DNA of 64,000 nt, taken from NCBI RefSeq assembly GCF_041146395.1, contig NC_090999.1, positions 65,725,001 through 65,789,000 of the forward strand, given 5' to 3'. The translations under genes and the position numbers were made by a program. Position 1 is the stretch's first letter. Every line of letters begins with the position of its first letter. The DNA comes from Eulemur rufifrons (lineage: Eukaryota > Chordata > Mammalia > Primates > Lemuridae). Below the pieces are notes generated by a model that searched no databases, was not told where the DNA came from, and saw only the letters and a program-made list of their open reading frames with translations. This document shows positions 11,401-22,945 of the stretch, piece by piece.

Positions 11401-12429
11401 TAGGAGCTTGGCTATAGCAAAACCAAAGCAGGCTTCTCCAAGTACATGGCCTGAATGAACGCAGAAGTTCCTGTAACCAGTTAAGTCCTGCTGCTCTCCT
11501 ACTACACCCACAGGACCATAGGTCATTACAGGATAATTAAGACAGAAACTGCCCTCAATTTCTTAGGCTCTAAACAATTCACTGTTGGGGATCATAAATC
11601 ATACAGCTTTATGTTCTTCATCTTGGAGGATCGCATTCGGGACTCAAGAATCTATGAAAAATGTCTTTAAAAAATTAAAAACAAACTTAAAAGGCCACTA
11701 CAAGAAATATCATTGCTTTACAAAGAAATGAAAAATATTTGTTAAATGAATGCATGAAGAGGTTTGCTTTACCTGCTAGAGATCAGATGCTGTTGGGCTG
11801 AGAACAGTAGTTCCCTAACTTTGTTGCAAATTGTACTCAAGCAGGGATCTTTCAAACTACTAATGCTTGGCTCCCACCTCTGACACTGTGATTTAATTGG
11901 TATGGGGCATAATTTGGGCATGAGGATCGTTTTGAAAGCTCCCCAGGTGATTCTAATGTGCAGCAAAGTTTGGGAAGCACCGGCTAAGAGGGACCCAGGT
12001 TGGGGGCCCTGGCCTGGAGCCTGTGTAGCTGGTGGTCCCACTAAGCCACCAGAGCCTCTCTCACCACTGTGTCTGCTCCAGGACCTTAGCTTGCAGCAAT
12101 AGAGTAACATATCTAGTCTCCCTCTGTACCGAAATGCTGCTTTCTTATTGGAGAGAAGGGGAGAGACCACCTCCATGCTTTATACTCAGAACCCAGAGAA
12201 AACCTCACAAGTCAAACCAAACCCAAACTGAAATAGGATATTTGCTTCTGCCAACATTATGTCCTAGAATTGCATCCTGAAAGGGAATTTAGGTGAGCTG
12301 GTGGGATATTTCTCACCCCACAACCGACACAGGTGATCTGGTTGGCAGACTATCCTACCAGGACTCCGAGGGCGGGAAGTCTTTTCAGACGGAGGACAGC
12401 AGTTCTTAGAGGGTCCCATGTTCTGTGCT

Positions 12430-12590
12430 TAGCAAAGGGGGCCTTCAGGTCACCTACTTTAATCTGGTCTTGCACCTGGGATTTCTGAGGGTCACAGAGA
12501 CAGCGACTTGCCCGGGATCACATAGCAAGCCACCGTGAGAGCCAGGCCAGCACTCTGACCTACGGACTCCTTACTCTGAAGGGCCTGGAA
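12430..12590 (-). repeat. MIR SINE relic, antisense
   Basis: On the plus strand, 'gagggtcacagagacagcga', 'cttgcccgggatcacatagc' and 'gagagccaggccagcac' read as the reverse complement of the MIR core and 5' part. The 3' part is lost or too diverged to see. Confidence 0.55.
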
Positions 12591-12617
12591 ACAACCGTAA
12601 TTAATTAAGAGCAAGGG

Positions 12618-12690
12618 GCAGATAATGATGCATTCCATTTTTCCAGTGGGAGGAGTTAGATAAGAGAAATAGATAAGATAGATAAATTAG
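12618..12690 (+). promoter_or_regulatory. Cluster of four GATA motifs in GLRX intron 1
   Basis: GATAA occurs in suitable context four times within about 70 bases: CAGATAATG near 12619, TTAGATAAGAG near 12657, ATAGATAAGAT near 12670 and ATAGATAAATT near 12678. They lie roughly 490-560 bp downstream of the GLRX exon 1 donor on the gene strand. The motifs are seen directly; any enhancer function is inference. Confidence 0.3.
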
Positions 12691-13176
12691 GTTAAGGTTA
12701 AAAAAAAAAGCCTAGAGAAAAGATTGAGGACAGTAAATCCCACTTGGCCACACAAAAACAAAATAAAGCCTGCATTTAGCCATGCTGGATAAGAGAAAGG
12801 TACAGGTCACATCCGGCCCCTCCAGCCCGCCTTCCACCCCCAGCCCTGGTGGCTGAAAATGGTCATTTTACAGCAGTGCTTAAAACAAAGACTCCAGATG
12901 ACTCCTCAGAGACTCCCAGACAAGCTGCTGGGCCCGCTGACTGTGACACGCAGCACACATCAGCTGTGCTGCTTTCTCTGCTCTGAGGGGACATTTGGCT
13001 GCAGGCCAGCCGCTCATTCAAGTGACCAGTGTCTTCTCTCAGGCGCCCTCCCCCACACCCTGCAAAGCACTCCAGACGCCTTGAACAACGGAACCCTGGC
13101 GGTGTCCTAGAGAAAGACACAGCCCCAAGGAGAAAAAGCAACCCGGGAGCCTTTTAAAACTAAACCCCATACTCAC

Positions 13177-13383
13177 CGTTCTTGCTCCTGTGAGCCGTTG
13201 CAAATAATCTTGAATCTCGTTTGCATCGCTGTTGGCTGTGATATCGACAAATTCTAGAAACCCTGGTTTGAAGGGCAATTGACTGAGGATCTCTTGGGTC
13301 CTTCTGCAGTAGGGGCAGGTGGGTTTGATGAACACGACCACCTTCCCAGGCTGGATTTTGCCGTTCACAAACTCCTGAGCCAT
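13177..13383 (-). CDS. GLRX: GLRX coding exon 1 (N-terminal part of glutaredoxin-1)
   Basis: Glutaredoxin-1 is a small cytosolic thiol-disulfide oxidoreductase that uses glutathione to reduce protein-glutathione mixed disulfides. Sixty-nine codons begin at ATG (13381-13383), with A at -3 and G at +4, a strong start context. The exon ends ...GARACG-type coding for T, followed by a consensus donor GTGAGT at 13171-13176. It holds the first beta strand (KVVVFIKPTC), the redox motif Cys-Pro-Tyr-Cys at residues 23-26 and the start of the DITA segment. Human GLRX has an extra cysteine at residue 8; here it is Gly, as pig also lacks Cys there. Coding continues in phase 0 at 7617 across a 5559 bp intron. 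The open frame running past 13177 to 13039 is intron read-through, not protein. Nothing suggests a retrocopy: the intron is present and both splice sites are intact. Confidence 0.97.
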
Positions 13384-13560
13384 GCTGACAGGCTGCCGTC
13401 TCCCAGGGAGGAGTCCTCAATTGCAGGTATTGCTTAGGGTGCTGAACCGAGGCCCCGGCCAGCTGGCTCTCATTTAGTAAGGACCCTCCCTGGAGGAGGA
13501 GTTAGCCTGGTAGCATGCTCGAGTTTTAAAGGGACAGCTCCAAAGGCATTTCTGTGGTAT
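13384..13560 (-). promoter_or_regulatory. GLRX 5' UTR and putative core promoter
   Basis: Directly upstream of the GLRX start on the minus strand lies about 115-150 bp of moderately GC-rich sequence. A TATA-like CTTTAAAAC lies around 13523-13532, which would place initiation near 13495-13505 and give a 5' UTR of roughly 115 bases. A CCAGCTGGCC stretch (E-box core CAGCTG) is at about 13458-13467. This is positional inference from motifs; no transcript evidence is available, and this region is not a dense CpG island. Confidence 0.45.
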
Positions 13561-16499
13561 AATTCACTAGCAATGCTTGTGAATGCATACTTGCTATTTT
13601 ATCGTTAGTAGCTATGGCCAGGATGTCTTTGTTATCCTCAGACCTTTGGGGAGTGCCTGCCCTTTGGCGAGGATCAGAGTTAAGTCACCCCCTGGGGAAG
13701 CACAGCTTGCACAGACCAGCCTCAGGGAGGGGGATGTGGAGGCAGTGACCTCTTAGAGCCAATGCTTTGCTTCCCTTCTGGGAGATATGGTGGGACTTAA
13801 AAATGCAAACAGAATCACTCAAGAAACAGAGTGCTTTGAAATCTCTTTAGAGGAAATGAAATCGAAATTGTGACTTTGCGCCCCACGTGGAGGTTTCTTC
13901 CAGGGTGTTTTGCTTGGCCTGTACAGTGGGTGTTTGTTGTTGTGATTGTCTTAATGGAATTCATTCTAAGTAGTTAAAAATCTGAAGATTGCACAAAAGA
14001 ATCTGGACTTGCAACTTCCCTCTGAAAAGTCAGGTCAGACGGTACAGAGCGTGAATTCTTTAGTGGCGGCAGCTGGGGCTGAGTACCTGCTGTCCCCTTT
14101 GGATGGGGCAGGCGGTGGCTCCGGTTGCTCCATGTCCCCCCTGGTAGGCCCACGCCCTTGAGACACCTGCTTCACCCCTGAAGCATTAGACTTGGTGACT
14201 CTTAAACAGCCGTTTAGCATGGAAGCAAACTCCAAGGGAGCCCCTGACTCCAAACTACAGATCACATGAGGATCCTTCCTCTGACCCTGTGTTCTCCCCG
14301 TTTGTGTAATAACCCCGACCCCGTGTTGACCTCCAGTGTCTGAAGGCGCGAGGTGGGGGCCCCGGGGTGCCCAGTCTGCCTCCCGCAAAGGCACCGTCTT
14401 CTACTCCCAGGTCCAGTTCGGACCCCTCCAGTGTGTGGTAAGTTAAATAAACAAATCAAGGAAAAACTCTCTCCTTTAAAAGTGGATCATCGTTTTCTCC
14501 AGGAGTTTTTACACTGAAATCGGAGTATTTTCAAAGAGGTGGGGCCGGAGCCAGAGCAGGACACCACCACTGTCACGTGGGTGGAATCCCAAGCATAGTG
14601 GGATAGAGAGGAGGGAGGAAAAGTGACTCCAATTGGTACTAACATTAAAATGGCAGAAGGAGAAGCCCAGATTCTGAGTCACGGGGAGGCAGCTGAGTGA
14701 GATCTCTGTCGTCAGCAAGCATGTGGCAGGGCCGGGGGGCTGGAGGTGGCTTGTCAGGCCAGGGCTCGGGGCTCCCCGGCCCGCAGCTCCGCTTCCCTCC
14801 AGAACGAGCTCAGTGACAGAGTCCTGTCTCCCCTCATCTTTTTCTTCCTTTCTCTCAGACTCCTGTGGCCTGTCCCCTCCCAGAGGGCCCCGTGGGGCCC
14901 AGGGTCTCTTCAGGGCCCTCCAGGCTGCCGACTCAGGTTCCCTTGGCCGCGGTCATCCCGCGGCTATACCTGGCTGTGCCCTCACAGCCTTTCTCTTCTC
15001 AGTGTCTGTTGCTAGTTTCTCCCTTCCTGCTGCCCCTTTTTCCTCAGCACGTGACTATGTTCAAATGTCTCCCTTATTAAGAACTACACCACCGCCACCA
15101 CCCTCCGCGCCTGCATTCCTGCCTCCGCCCTTTCACGAAACTTGCTATCACGTTTGCTGCCTGTACTTTACTGACCTCCCACTCTCTCCTCATAGCAATG
15201 GCATTGCAGTCTGCCCTCCTTATCAACCATTCTGCCGAAACTCCTCTGGCCGACACCAGCTATGACCCTTGTCTACATTGCTACACCGGGAGCGAGGTGT
15301 GCCCGCTGCGCCTCGCCCAGCAGCCTGGGTGGAAGTTTTGGTGAGCTGGTGGAGTAAACCTCCCAAAGGACCTGTTTGCAGAGGGCCACCTGCTGGTCTG
15401 GGTACCTGGGGCGGAGGCTGGTGTACGCGGGTCTCTACTCTCTCCGCCCCAGGGACTCTCTCAGCCTCAGGACAGATGGCCACGAGGCACAAGCTAAGGA
15501 AGGCACTTCTGTGAGGCACCATGAGAGGCATGCGGTACAAACAGATGGCAGAGGTGGGGTGTCCTCCCCACTTCTCAGAAAATGCTGTGGCTTCAGCTCA
15601 GTGAAAAATTCAGAGCAAAGAAAGCTCTGCTGCGCTGGCATCACGAAGGCTTGTAGCTTTCATCAGGAGGTGAAGCCCAGCGTGGACCTCAGGGGCATTT
15701 CCGTGGGGCGTCACTGTGGGGACTGCAGCAGCCCCGTCCTCCAGGGCTGTGGACAGAAAGGGGTGTGTGTGTGAGCACATGTGGACTCTCCCTGGGCTTG
15801 TGTGGGACACGCAGGCACTCCCAGAAATACTTAGTGGGAGGCGAGGGCATTTTTCCGGGGAGAGGCAGCCCTGCTATGCAGATGGTTGGCGACAAGCCAG
15901 TGAAATATGTGGTGTCACTATCAGTGTGCTCTCACTTGTACCCACAGGCTGATGAGTGCTGGAAAAACCTGGCCACGGATGAACACTTTCCACGTTTTTT
16001 CCTGACTTGCCTACTTTGCTGGATTTGACCTTGTTGATCACTGGATCCCTCTGGAGGTTCTTTTCCTCCTGCCGCTAATTGCAGCATGAGCTCTTTATTC
16101 TTCCTGTATATCTGCATATTCTGTCTCAGCCTCTTAAGAATTTTGCCTTCACATAAGGCAGATCCTGGGGCTTGATCTTTTTGCTGTATACACCCCCCCT
16201 CCCACCCCGAAAGACCTGTGTCCACACATGGCCCCAGCTATCACCTTTTCACTGATGAGCATCACATGGATTTTTCCTGCCTGGACCTCGCTCCTAAGCC
16301 TCAGGGATGGAGATCTCATTGCCTCCGGAGAAGGCCCACCTGGGAATCCCTCAGGCCCCTCAGCCTCTGTGGGACCAAAGCTGAAGCTACCTGAAGCTCC
16401 CCTCTTTCTTCCGTACTTGCTCATCCTCCTGCAGGTACCTTCACCTACCCCGTCGGCCGGGGCAGAACCCGAGACACCTGCCCTGCCCTCCGCTTTCCC
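13561..16499. other. Upstream flank of GLRX, no gene recognised
   Basis: Moderately GC-rich sequence with many chance frames of 60-180 codons on both strands. None has a recognisable domain, credible splice structure or start context. A pyrimidine-rich stretch lies near 14820-15130. A lysine-rich 97-codon minus frame (15932-16225) stands out slightly but I cannot match it to any family. Confidence 0.4.
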
Positions 16500-17160
16500 T
16501 GATGCAGAGTGGCCAATCCCTAGCAAGTGTGTGCCCAAGTCCCTCCCGGCCCCAACACCCACTGCCCCAGCTGGTCTGCGCTCATCCGTTCCTTACCCGA
16601 TCTTGTAGAGCCTCCGCCCGGCCTCACTGCGCACCCCTCACTGCTGCTGGGGTGATCTTTGAAAATGCAAACCCTACCACGTTTTCTCTTAAAACCTGTC
16701 CACATTTCTCCAGCACAAAATCCAGATGCCCTAGTGGGGATGTGGCCCTCGTGATTGGTCCTCCCTGCCTCTGCGCCGTCTCCCTGCCATTCCCCACATT
16801 TCTCCTTTCCTCCGCTACGTGGGCTCTGAGCCATTTCCACTGTTTGCAGCTGACACCCTGGGGGCTTCGGACTCGCTGCTCGCTGCTCGCTGTGTCCGGG
16901 CTGCCCCTCCGTCCCGTCTCCGCGTGGCTGGCTCCTGCTGGATGCAGATTGCGTGTGAGCTCCTCTAGGAAGTACCCAACAAACACACCTCTTTCCCCCA
17001 CTGGAGAGGGCGCCTGTCAGCTGAGCTCACATGCCAAGCTGTGCCCTGACTCATCACATAAGTGATGAATCTTTTTTATTAATTTTTTTATTGTCTGTCA
17101 TCTACAAGGAGTTCCTTGAGGGCAGGGAAAGAGCCTTTGTTCTCGCATTAGGAGAGCCCA
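16500..17160 (+). repeat. Diverged L2 LINE 3' segment
   Basis: The order 'gctggggtgatctttgaaa', 'ccagcacaaaatccagatgc', 'ttattgtctgtcatctac' and 'gagttccttgagggcaggga' fits a worn L2 3' region. The 187-codon plus frame (16502-17065) lies wholly inside it and is repeat-derived rather than a gene. Confidence 0.55.
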
Positions 17161-17164
17161 GCAG

Positions 17165-17640
17165 GTGAACAGGCACACACTGGGCCTTACCAGCACACCC
17201 ACCCATATATCCACGCAACAGACCTTTAGTAATCAGCTACTCTGGGCCAGACACAGCCCCAGTCCTCGGGATTTTATAGTCCAGTGGGTGACACAGATCT
17301 GGAAAATAGACATAAATATTATAAAGTATTCTAGGCCGTGTAACAGAAGTACGGGTGGGCACTAGGTGACCAAAAGAGAGCAGTCACTCCCCCCTGGAGG
17401 GCGGTTAGGGAAAGGGCCAATAACAAGGCGAGATGGCTGAACTTTGCAAGATGAGAGGAAGTTTGTGAGCCTGCAAGGACGGGAAGGCAGAGGGAGCAGC
17501 GAGGGCAAGAACAACATCCATGGTACTAGGCGCTGGGTGCGGTTTGAGGTGGGGGAGAGACAGCTGGAGAGCAGGCAGATCACAGGGCCCTTTGCCCCTG
17601 AAGACTGAGGGCTGTGCCCGGAGGCGGTGGGGAGCCTCAT
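17165..17640 (-). repeat. L2 LINE 3' segment, antisense
   Basis: The plus strand reads 'gctactctgggccagacac', 'gattttatagtccagtgggt', then a purine-rich body and 'cagggccctttgcccctgaa', which is the reverse-complement order of L2. Together with the preceding sense L2, the two tails point toward each other near 17160, so two L2 copies inserted in opposite directions. Confidence 0.55.
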
Positions 17641-17943
17641 AGGTGTGTTTTAGTGGGTACAGATTTACCGCTACGTGTTTGATGTATTAATGACTGGGTC
17701 ACATCTCCTCACATTACAAGGAGCTCCTAAACTCAGTGTGATCACAGAAGGGCTCTGTGGAGTGGCAGGGATGCTTTGGAGCAGGCAAATCCCCGGGGTC
17801 CCTCCATGCTCACCCTGGGCCCAATCCTGACTCCCACAGAGGCTTGAATCGGTGCAAAGGGGTAGCTCTGGGGATGCAGTGGGCTTCCCTGGCTTGGAGC
17901 TGCCCTCAGGACTCCTGACTAATCACGACTGCCCTTGGCTAAG

Positions 17944-18028
17944 ATCATGCTAAGGTCGTGCCACTGCACTCCAGCCTGGGTGACAGAGTAAGATCTTGTC
18001 TCTAAAAAAGAAAAAGAAAGAAAGGAAC
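17944..18028 (+). mobile_element. Truncated old Alu, right end only
   Basis: The stretch 'tcgtgccactgcactccagc' through 'gacagagtaagatcttgtct' with an A/G-rich tail is the last part of an Alu right monomer. The 5' part is absent. It lacks the lemur-specific middle and is probably an old copy. Confidence 0.7.
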
Positions 18029-18029
18029 A

Positions 18030-19829
18030 GAATACCCACTTAAAACTCGTTTTGCTTAGAGGAGTTCATTTTTCTCATCTATGGGGAAGTCTGGGTGTAG
18101 CTGGCAGAGACTCTGTGACCCCTGGGTTCTGGACTGTCATCTCTGAGGTCCTCTTGGCCCTTCCTTCAGGATTGTGAGTTGGCTGCCGCTGGCCTACACA
18201 TCTGGTCCTCACACACCTGTGCTCAGAGGTAGGAAGCAGAGGTGGCACAGGAGGGCATTCCTCCAGCAGACTTCCCATGTACACTCTGCGCTGGGACTGG
18301 TTCACATGCCCACCCCGCCCCCCAGGACCATGTCTCTCTTCCCTAACCGCCCTGCTGGGTGCCTGGTCCCTGCATTCCCTGGGCCAGCAGGAAGCGAAAG
18401 CATGGCTGCTGGATACTCAGTGTCACTTTTGGTCACATGTGGCACTCTGATTCTGTTGCCTTCCACTCCTATTACCTTCAAGGGCAGGGGTCCACTTTTC
18501 ACTGGTGCATTCTTCCCACGGCAGCTACACCAGAAGTGAGGGGGTTTCTCCACTAGTTAATCACTCCTGTAGCTCTCAGGATGCCCTTGGCTATCAGGGA
18601 CAGAAATCTCAATGCAAACTGCTTTAAATAGTGATATTCAAAAAACCAAAAGTCCCAAGTTAGGATTGGCTTCAGGGCTGGCATAATCTGGTGGCTCCAG
18701 CTGCATTTCTGCGCCCCTTTCCTTGTGTGGGGTCCTCCCTCAGCCTGGATGGGGAGTGCCTCACCTCCGTGAACGGCTCAACCAGAGGAGGTGAGAAACG
18801 GTTATTCTGAAGTTTTTCCACAGCTAACCTCACCTTGTGTTACTGGTGAAAATTGTTTCACAGGCTCATTCCTAACCCAAAGATTAGCCCAAAAGATGCC
18901 CCTTTTGGAGAAAGAAAGGCCCATCCCTGGAGTGGAGATGGTTTCAACTTCTCCTGAGGGCGGAGCACTAATTGGGGGGTGGGGGGGCGGTATGGATTCC
19001 TGTGCAAACAGGAATTCTCCAGGAAGGAAGAGGAAAATGGATGTTGGGGAGGAGATCAATGACAAGTAAAAACCATTTCAGGTCAGTTTCCTGCAGCTCC
19101 ACCTGTCTGAGTATGTGTAGACCACCTCTGGACAGACACACAGGAAAGAAGTAGCAGAGTCTGCCTCTGGTGGGATGACTCAGGGACCAACTGCAGGGCA
19201 GGTATAGTTCCTGCATGCCTTTTGTGCTGGTTTCTGTTTGCTTGTTGTCATATACATACATCGATTCCACAAACTAGGCAAAAGCCACGCCAAAGTAGTG
19301 AGATGGAACACGACGGATGGAGGCCGTGGAGACAGGACCCTTAGATCACAAGAAAAATCAAACAAGTTTACCTTTTTAATGTCACAGGCTCTCACTAAGG
19401 TACAAAATCCAAATCCCAGCAGGAGTGGGGCACAGGGGTGGTGGGGAGCTACCCCACACTCGGCTTGGTCCTGTGGGGCAGAGGAGGTGAGGATGAATGA
19501 GGATGCTCACAGGAAAGCCACATGCTGGAACCAGCCTGTCTGGGGGCAGGAGGCAGAACAGAGACCAGGATGCATGCGGCCGTCCACCTGCTTGTCCTGC
19601 TGCCTAAAGGAATCTCTCACCCACGTCCTCAGTCATGAGAACATTCCAGAAGGCTTGGAACCTGCCACTGGCCTTCTCCCCAACCAGACCTCCTGCAAAG
19701 GCTTGTAGAGGAAAATTCACCCCATTCAAGGATGAGTAGTCAGAAAGGAGCCACACGGGATCTATGTACAGACACACAAGAGGAAAGGGGTCTGGAGCAG
19801 GAACAGAAGACGCGTTGCCACGGTACTGC
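18030..19829. other. Unclassified intergenic sequence
   Basis: No exon or classifiable repeat is seen. Several frames of 80-156 codons occur on both strands with no recognisable product. A GGGGGGTGGGGGGG tract lies near 18975. Confidence 0.4.
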
Positions 19830-20110
19830 AGGCACATGTACAAACAGTAGTGACTGAAACCCGAGAACGACCCAAACGTCCATGAATAAGAAATTATTTA
19901 CACAAATCATGGCACATCTATATAACTATTTTGAAGCCATTTAAAATAATGAGTTATACCTGTGTATGCTAATATAGAAAGATATTCAAGATATATAATT
20001 TTAAGTGATTTATTTATGAAATAGGCAATATAGGAATATAGTACAAAATTCTAATACTACAAAAGGGTGTGCAGTGAAAAGAAAGTTGCTCCTTTATCCT
20101 TGTCCCCAAC
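19830..20110 (+). repeat. Old L1 3' UTR fragment
   Basis: The pattern 'gacccaaacgtccatgaata', 'aaattatttacacaaatcat', 'ataatgagttatacctgtgt' and 'gatattcaagatatataatt' matches the shared 3' UTR region of old mammalian L1 (L1ME/L1MC type). It is non-coding. An A/T-rich (TATA)-like tract follows at 20285-20360. Confidence 0.55.
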
Positions 20111-20284
20111 TAATCGGATCCTCTTACCAGTGGCACCTGCTATTCCCACTGTTCTCAGATAATTTTTAAAAATTCAATAATATTTCTTGGACTTGGATAT
20201 TTTATTGATTTTTTTTAAAAAAGTAAGGTCAGAACAGGGTGTGATTCTATATGTGTAAAATTTAGAAGATTGTAAATATATTTG

Positions 20285-20360
20285 CAGGTGTATGTATATA
20301 ATATATATAATATGTTATATATATACACACTACAATATATAAAATCAATATATATTGTTC
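20285..20360. repeat. A/T-rich tract with TATATA runs
   Basis: Repeated TATATA and ATATAT blocks are seen directly (for example around 20297-20325 and 20335-20355). It is probably the degenerate end of the neighbouring L1 tail. Confidence 0.7.
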
Positions 20361-20554
20361 TTTTCTGAAAAGAGATTCTGGACCCTATTAATCAATCAAT
20401 TAACTAATTAATTTCCCCAATCATCTTAGAGGAAAAGGACTGGCAGTCAGATGGGTGTGGGTTTTTTTTATTTTCCATTCTCCTTTGTTGAATATTTACC
20501 ACATGCGCGTTCACTTTTATGTTTAATTTTTTATTTATTTAAAGTAGTGATTGC

Positions 20555-20895
20555 GGCCGGGCGCGGTGGCTCACGCCTGTAATCCTAGCACTCTGGGAGG
20601 CCGAGGTGGGCGGATCGTTTGAGCTCAGGAGTTCAAGACCAGCCTGAGCAAGAGCGAGACCCCATCTCTACTAAAAATAGAAAGAAATTATATGGACAGC
20701 TAAAAATATATATAGAAAAAATTAGCCGGGCATGGTGGCGCATGCCTGTAGTCCCAGCTACTCGGGAGGCTGAGACAGGAGGATCGCTTGAGTTCAGGAG
20801 TTTGAGGTTGCTGTGAGCTAGGCTGACGCCATGGCACTCACTCTAGCCTGGGCAACAGAGTGAGACTCTGTCTCAAAAAAAAAAAATAAATAAAT
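20555..20895 (+). mobile_element. Young lemur-type Alu with perfect target duplication
   Basis: A full-length dimeric Alu with the lemur middle block (AGAAAGAAATTATATGGAC). It is flanked by AAAGTAGTGATTG at 20541-20553 and an identical copy at 20896-20908, a perfect 13 bp duplication. The tail is A-rich with a TAAA microsatellite. Near-identity to the Alu at 8612 and the intact duplication argue for a recent insertion. Confidence 0.97.
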
Positions 20896-21081
20896 AAAGT
20901 AGTGATTGGGAGGGAAGGAGGTGAAGAAACCAGTTCAGACTAGTGTCTCAAGAACTTTGGCAGGAGAAGGAAAGAGATAGAACAATAGCTTATGGGAATA
21001 GCAGGTTGAGAAAAGTATCTTTAGAGGAAGACTTGACTCTGCTTTTTTCTTTTTGCAAAGAAAGCAACCAGCTTGGGGTGG

Positions 21082-21111
21082 GGAGAGAGAGAGAGAAAGA
21101 GAGAGAGAGAA
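21082..21111. repeat. (GA)n microsatellite
   Basis: About 28 bases of nearly pure GA dinucleotides with one AAA interruption, seen directly. It lies within a purine-rich stretch that produces chance Arg/Glu-rich frames. Confidence 0.9.
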
Positions 21112-21699
21112 TGCATGATGGAGCAAGGTCCCAGGCAGAGCTGGAGGGAGGGGACAGGCCAGGCAGCGGGGCTCCCCTGGGTGAGAAGGAGGGGCACAGC
21201 TTCAGAGGGAGCGCTGGGGAGGGGGCCAGATGGGAGGGCCCAGTGGCCACAGTGTGGGCCCAAGGGGACAAGGGATTCCAGACTGCACACATGTCCAAAA
21301 CAGCCAATTGTGGGTTCCAGGCTGGAGAGGGGCAAGTGGAGCCAGCAGAAGATGACGAAAGAGCAGAACAGGCAGGTGTTAAAGCGAGAATGAAGTTGAA
21401 AAACTGGTTCGGTGGCAGGGATTAAAAACATAATAATATTAAAAAAAGTTATGATCAGTGACAGGACATTCAGGCTCATAAGCAAGCACTCACTGGCTGC
21501 TCGGCTGCGTGACCAAATATGTGCAGCAATGTCAGAAATGCTGAAACAAAGTAATAAAAGCTTTTTTAAAAAAAATCAGTTTCAAGCTTTTCTTGGGAAA
21601 CGCAACTTTGGTTAAAATGACTAAATGAGGTCTATTTAACAAGGGAGGTGTACTTCTAGAGGAAAACAAACCACTCAGGCTGATAAGTTACCAATGCAT

Positions 21700-21960
21700 C
21701 AAAACATTAAATTAGTATTTTATTTATTTATTTATTTTGGTTTAAAACCACATGGATTTATTGTCTTACACTTATCTAGTTTGGAAGTCCGAAATGGGTC
21801 TCATGGCGCTAAAATCAATGTGTCAACGAGGCCTTGTTCCTTTGTGGAGTCTCTAGGGGTGAATCCATCTCCTTGCCTTTCCACCTTTGCTGGTTTGTGG
21901 CTCATTTCCTCCATCTTCAAAGCCAGCAACGGTGGGTAGCGTTCTCACGTCATATCACTC
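21700..21960 (+). repeat. Old interspersed repeat, family unassigned
   Basis: The phrases 'atttattgtcttacac', 'tttggaagtccgaaatgggt', 'aaaatcaatgtgtcaacgag' and 'ggagtctctaggggtgaatc' are familiar from a common mammalian interspersed repeat that I cannot name safely. It begins next to a (TTTA)n tract at 21718-21738. Confidence 0.4.
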
Positions 21961-22399
21961 TGACTTTAGTATTTTTATTTATATCGAGTGTACAGGTGTA
22001 CACCTGCCTTACACGGAAGTAACAGCTATATGCATGCACATCTGGTTGCAAAAAATATGTATTAAACACAGCCAAGGTGCTCAAAGGAAATGAATCACTT
22101 AGGGATGGAACATCTTTAATTAGAAAGGACAGCTTGTCCCACCCAGAAACAATCTCTGGGTACAAGTGTGGATGGAGCTGTCATTTGGAATGACTTGTCA
22201 AAAGAGCTTTTAGGTAAAACTAAAAGAAGCTGAAACTGGAAAGTAAAAATCTGAGCTAATGGTAACTATGGAATGACATCACCAGAAAGTTCAGGAAATG
22301 AATCAGGAGGAATCAGCAGCCTCTCAGCCACTTCCATCCCTTTCCACTCAGCACCATTTCCCACGTGATAACCTTCACGTTTCATTGTGCCACAGAATA

Positions 22400-22945
22400 T
22401 GAGGCTCGATTAAAGGACTGTCACACAGATATATGAGAAGTATATTTATAACAAAAATGTTCTCCAGTGGGCTTCTGGTTAATAAATTTTGGCACATCCA
22501 AATGGTGGAAGAGGACGCAGTTGTTAATAAAAACAGGAAGGAGGAAGGCATGGACGCGCCGAGTTTTCTAGTGTCTAAAATGCAAAGTGCAGAACCATGT
22601 GCATAGGACAATGTCTTTTGTGTGAAGATAAAAGTCTAGGGTATGAGAGTATTACATGTGTGTGTGAGTACAGTTATATATGAATGAGATATATCTCTAT
22701 ATCCTAATGTGAAATATTTCTAAGTAAAAAATATACCAAATTTTTAAGTTGCAAAGTAATATCTATATCTAAAAAATGACAAAAATAATACATGTGCATA
22801 GATCCATGCGCTGTTACCTGTGGGGAAGAGTGGACATGGGAGGATGGTGCAGGCTTTTAGCTTTGCTCTGTAAACGTCTATATTATTTTAAACTTGTACG
22901 ATAAAGATATATTCATATATTACTTATGTAAGAAAATAAAAACAA
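22400..22945 (+). repeat. Old L1 3' UTR fragment
   Basis: Typical L1 3' UTR landmarks are 'gttaataaattttggcacat', 'gcaaagtgcagaaccatgtg' and a final A-rich stretch with AATAAA motifs (22935-22950). Divergent and non-coding. Confidence 0.5.

Noticed and set aside
13039..13176. Continuation of the GLRX exon 1 frame past 13177
   Set aside because: It reads through a consensus GTGAGT donor into the intron; the true continuation is exon 2 at 7504-7617.
14723..15265. 180-codon plus-strand frame
   Set aside because: Pro/Ser/Leu-rich chance frame in pyrimidine-rich DNA with no domain.
15932..16225. Lysine- and glutamine-rich 97-codon minus frame, considered as a processed pseudogene
   Set aside because: I could not match it to a family, and there is no A tail or target duplication around it; left unassigned.
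16502..17065. 187-codon plus-strand frame
   Set aside because: It coincides with a diverged L2 3' segment.
20619..20816. Alu-derived open frames (also 32344-32663, 54693-54980, 60249-60566)
   Set aside because: They translate Alu sequence and are not genes.
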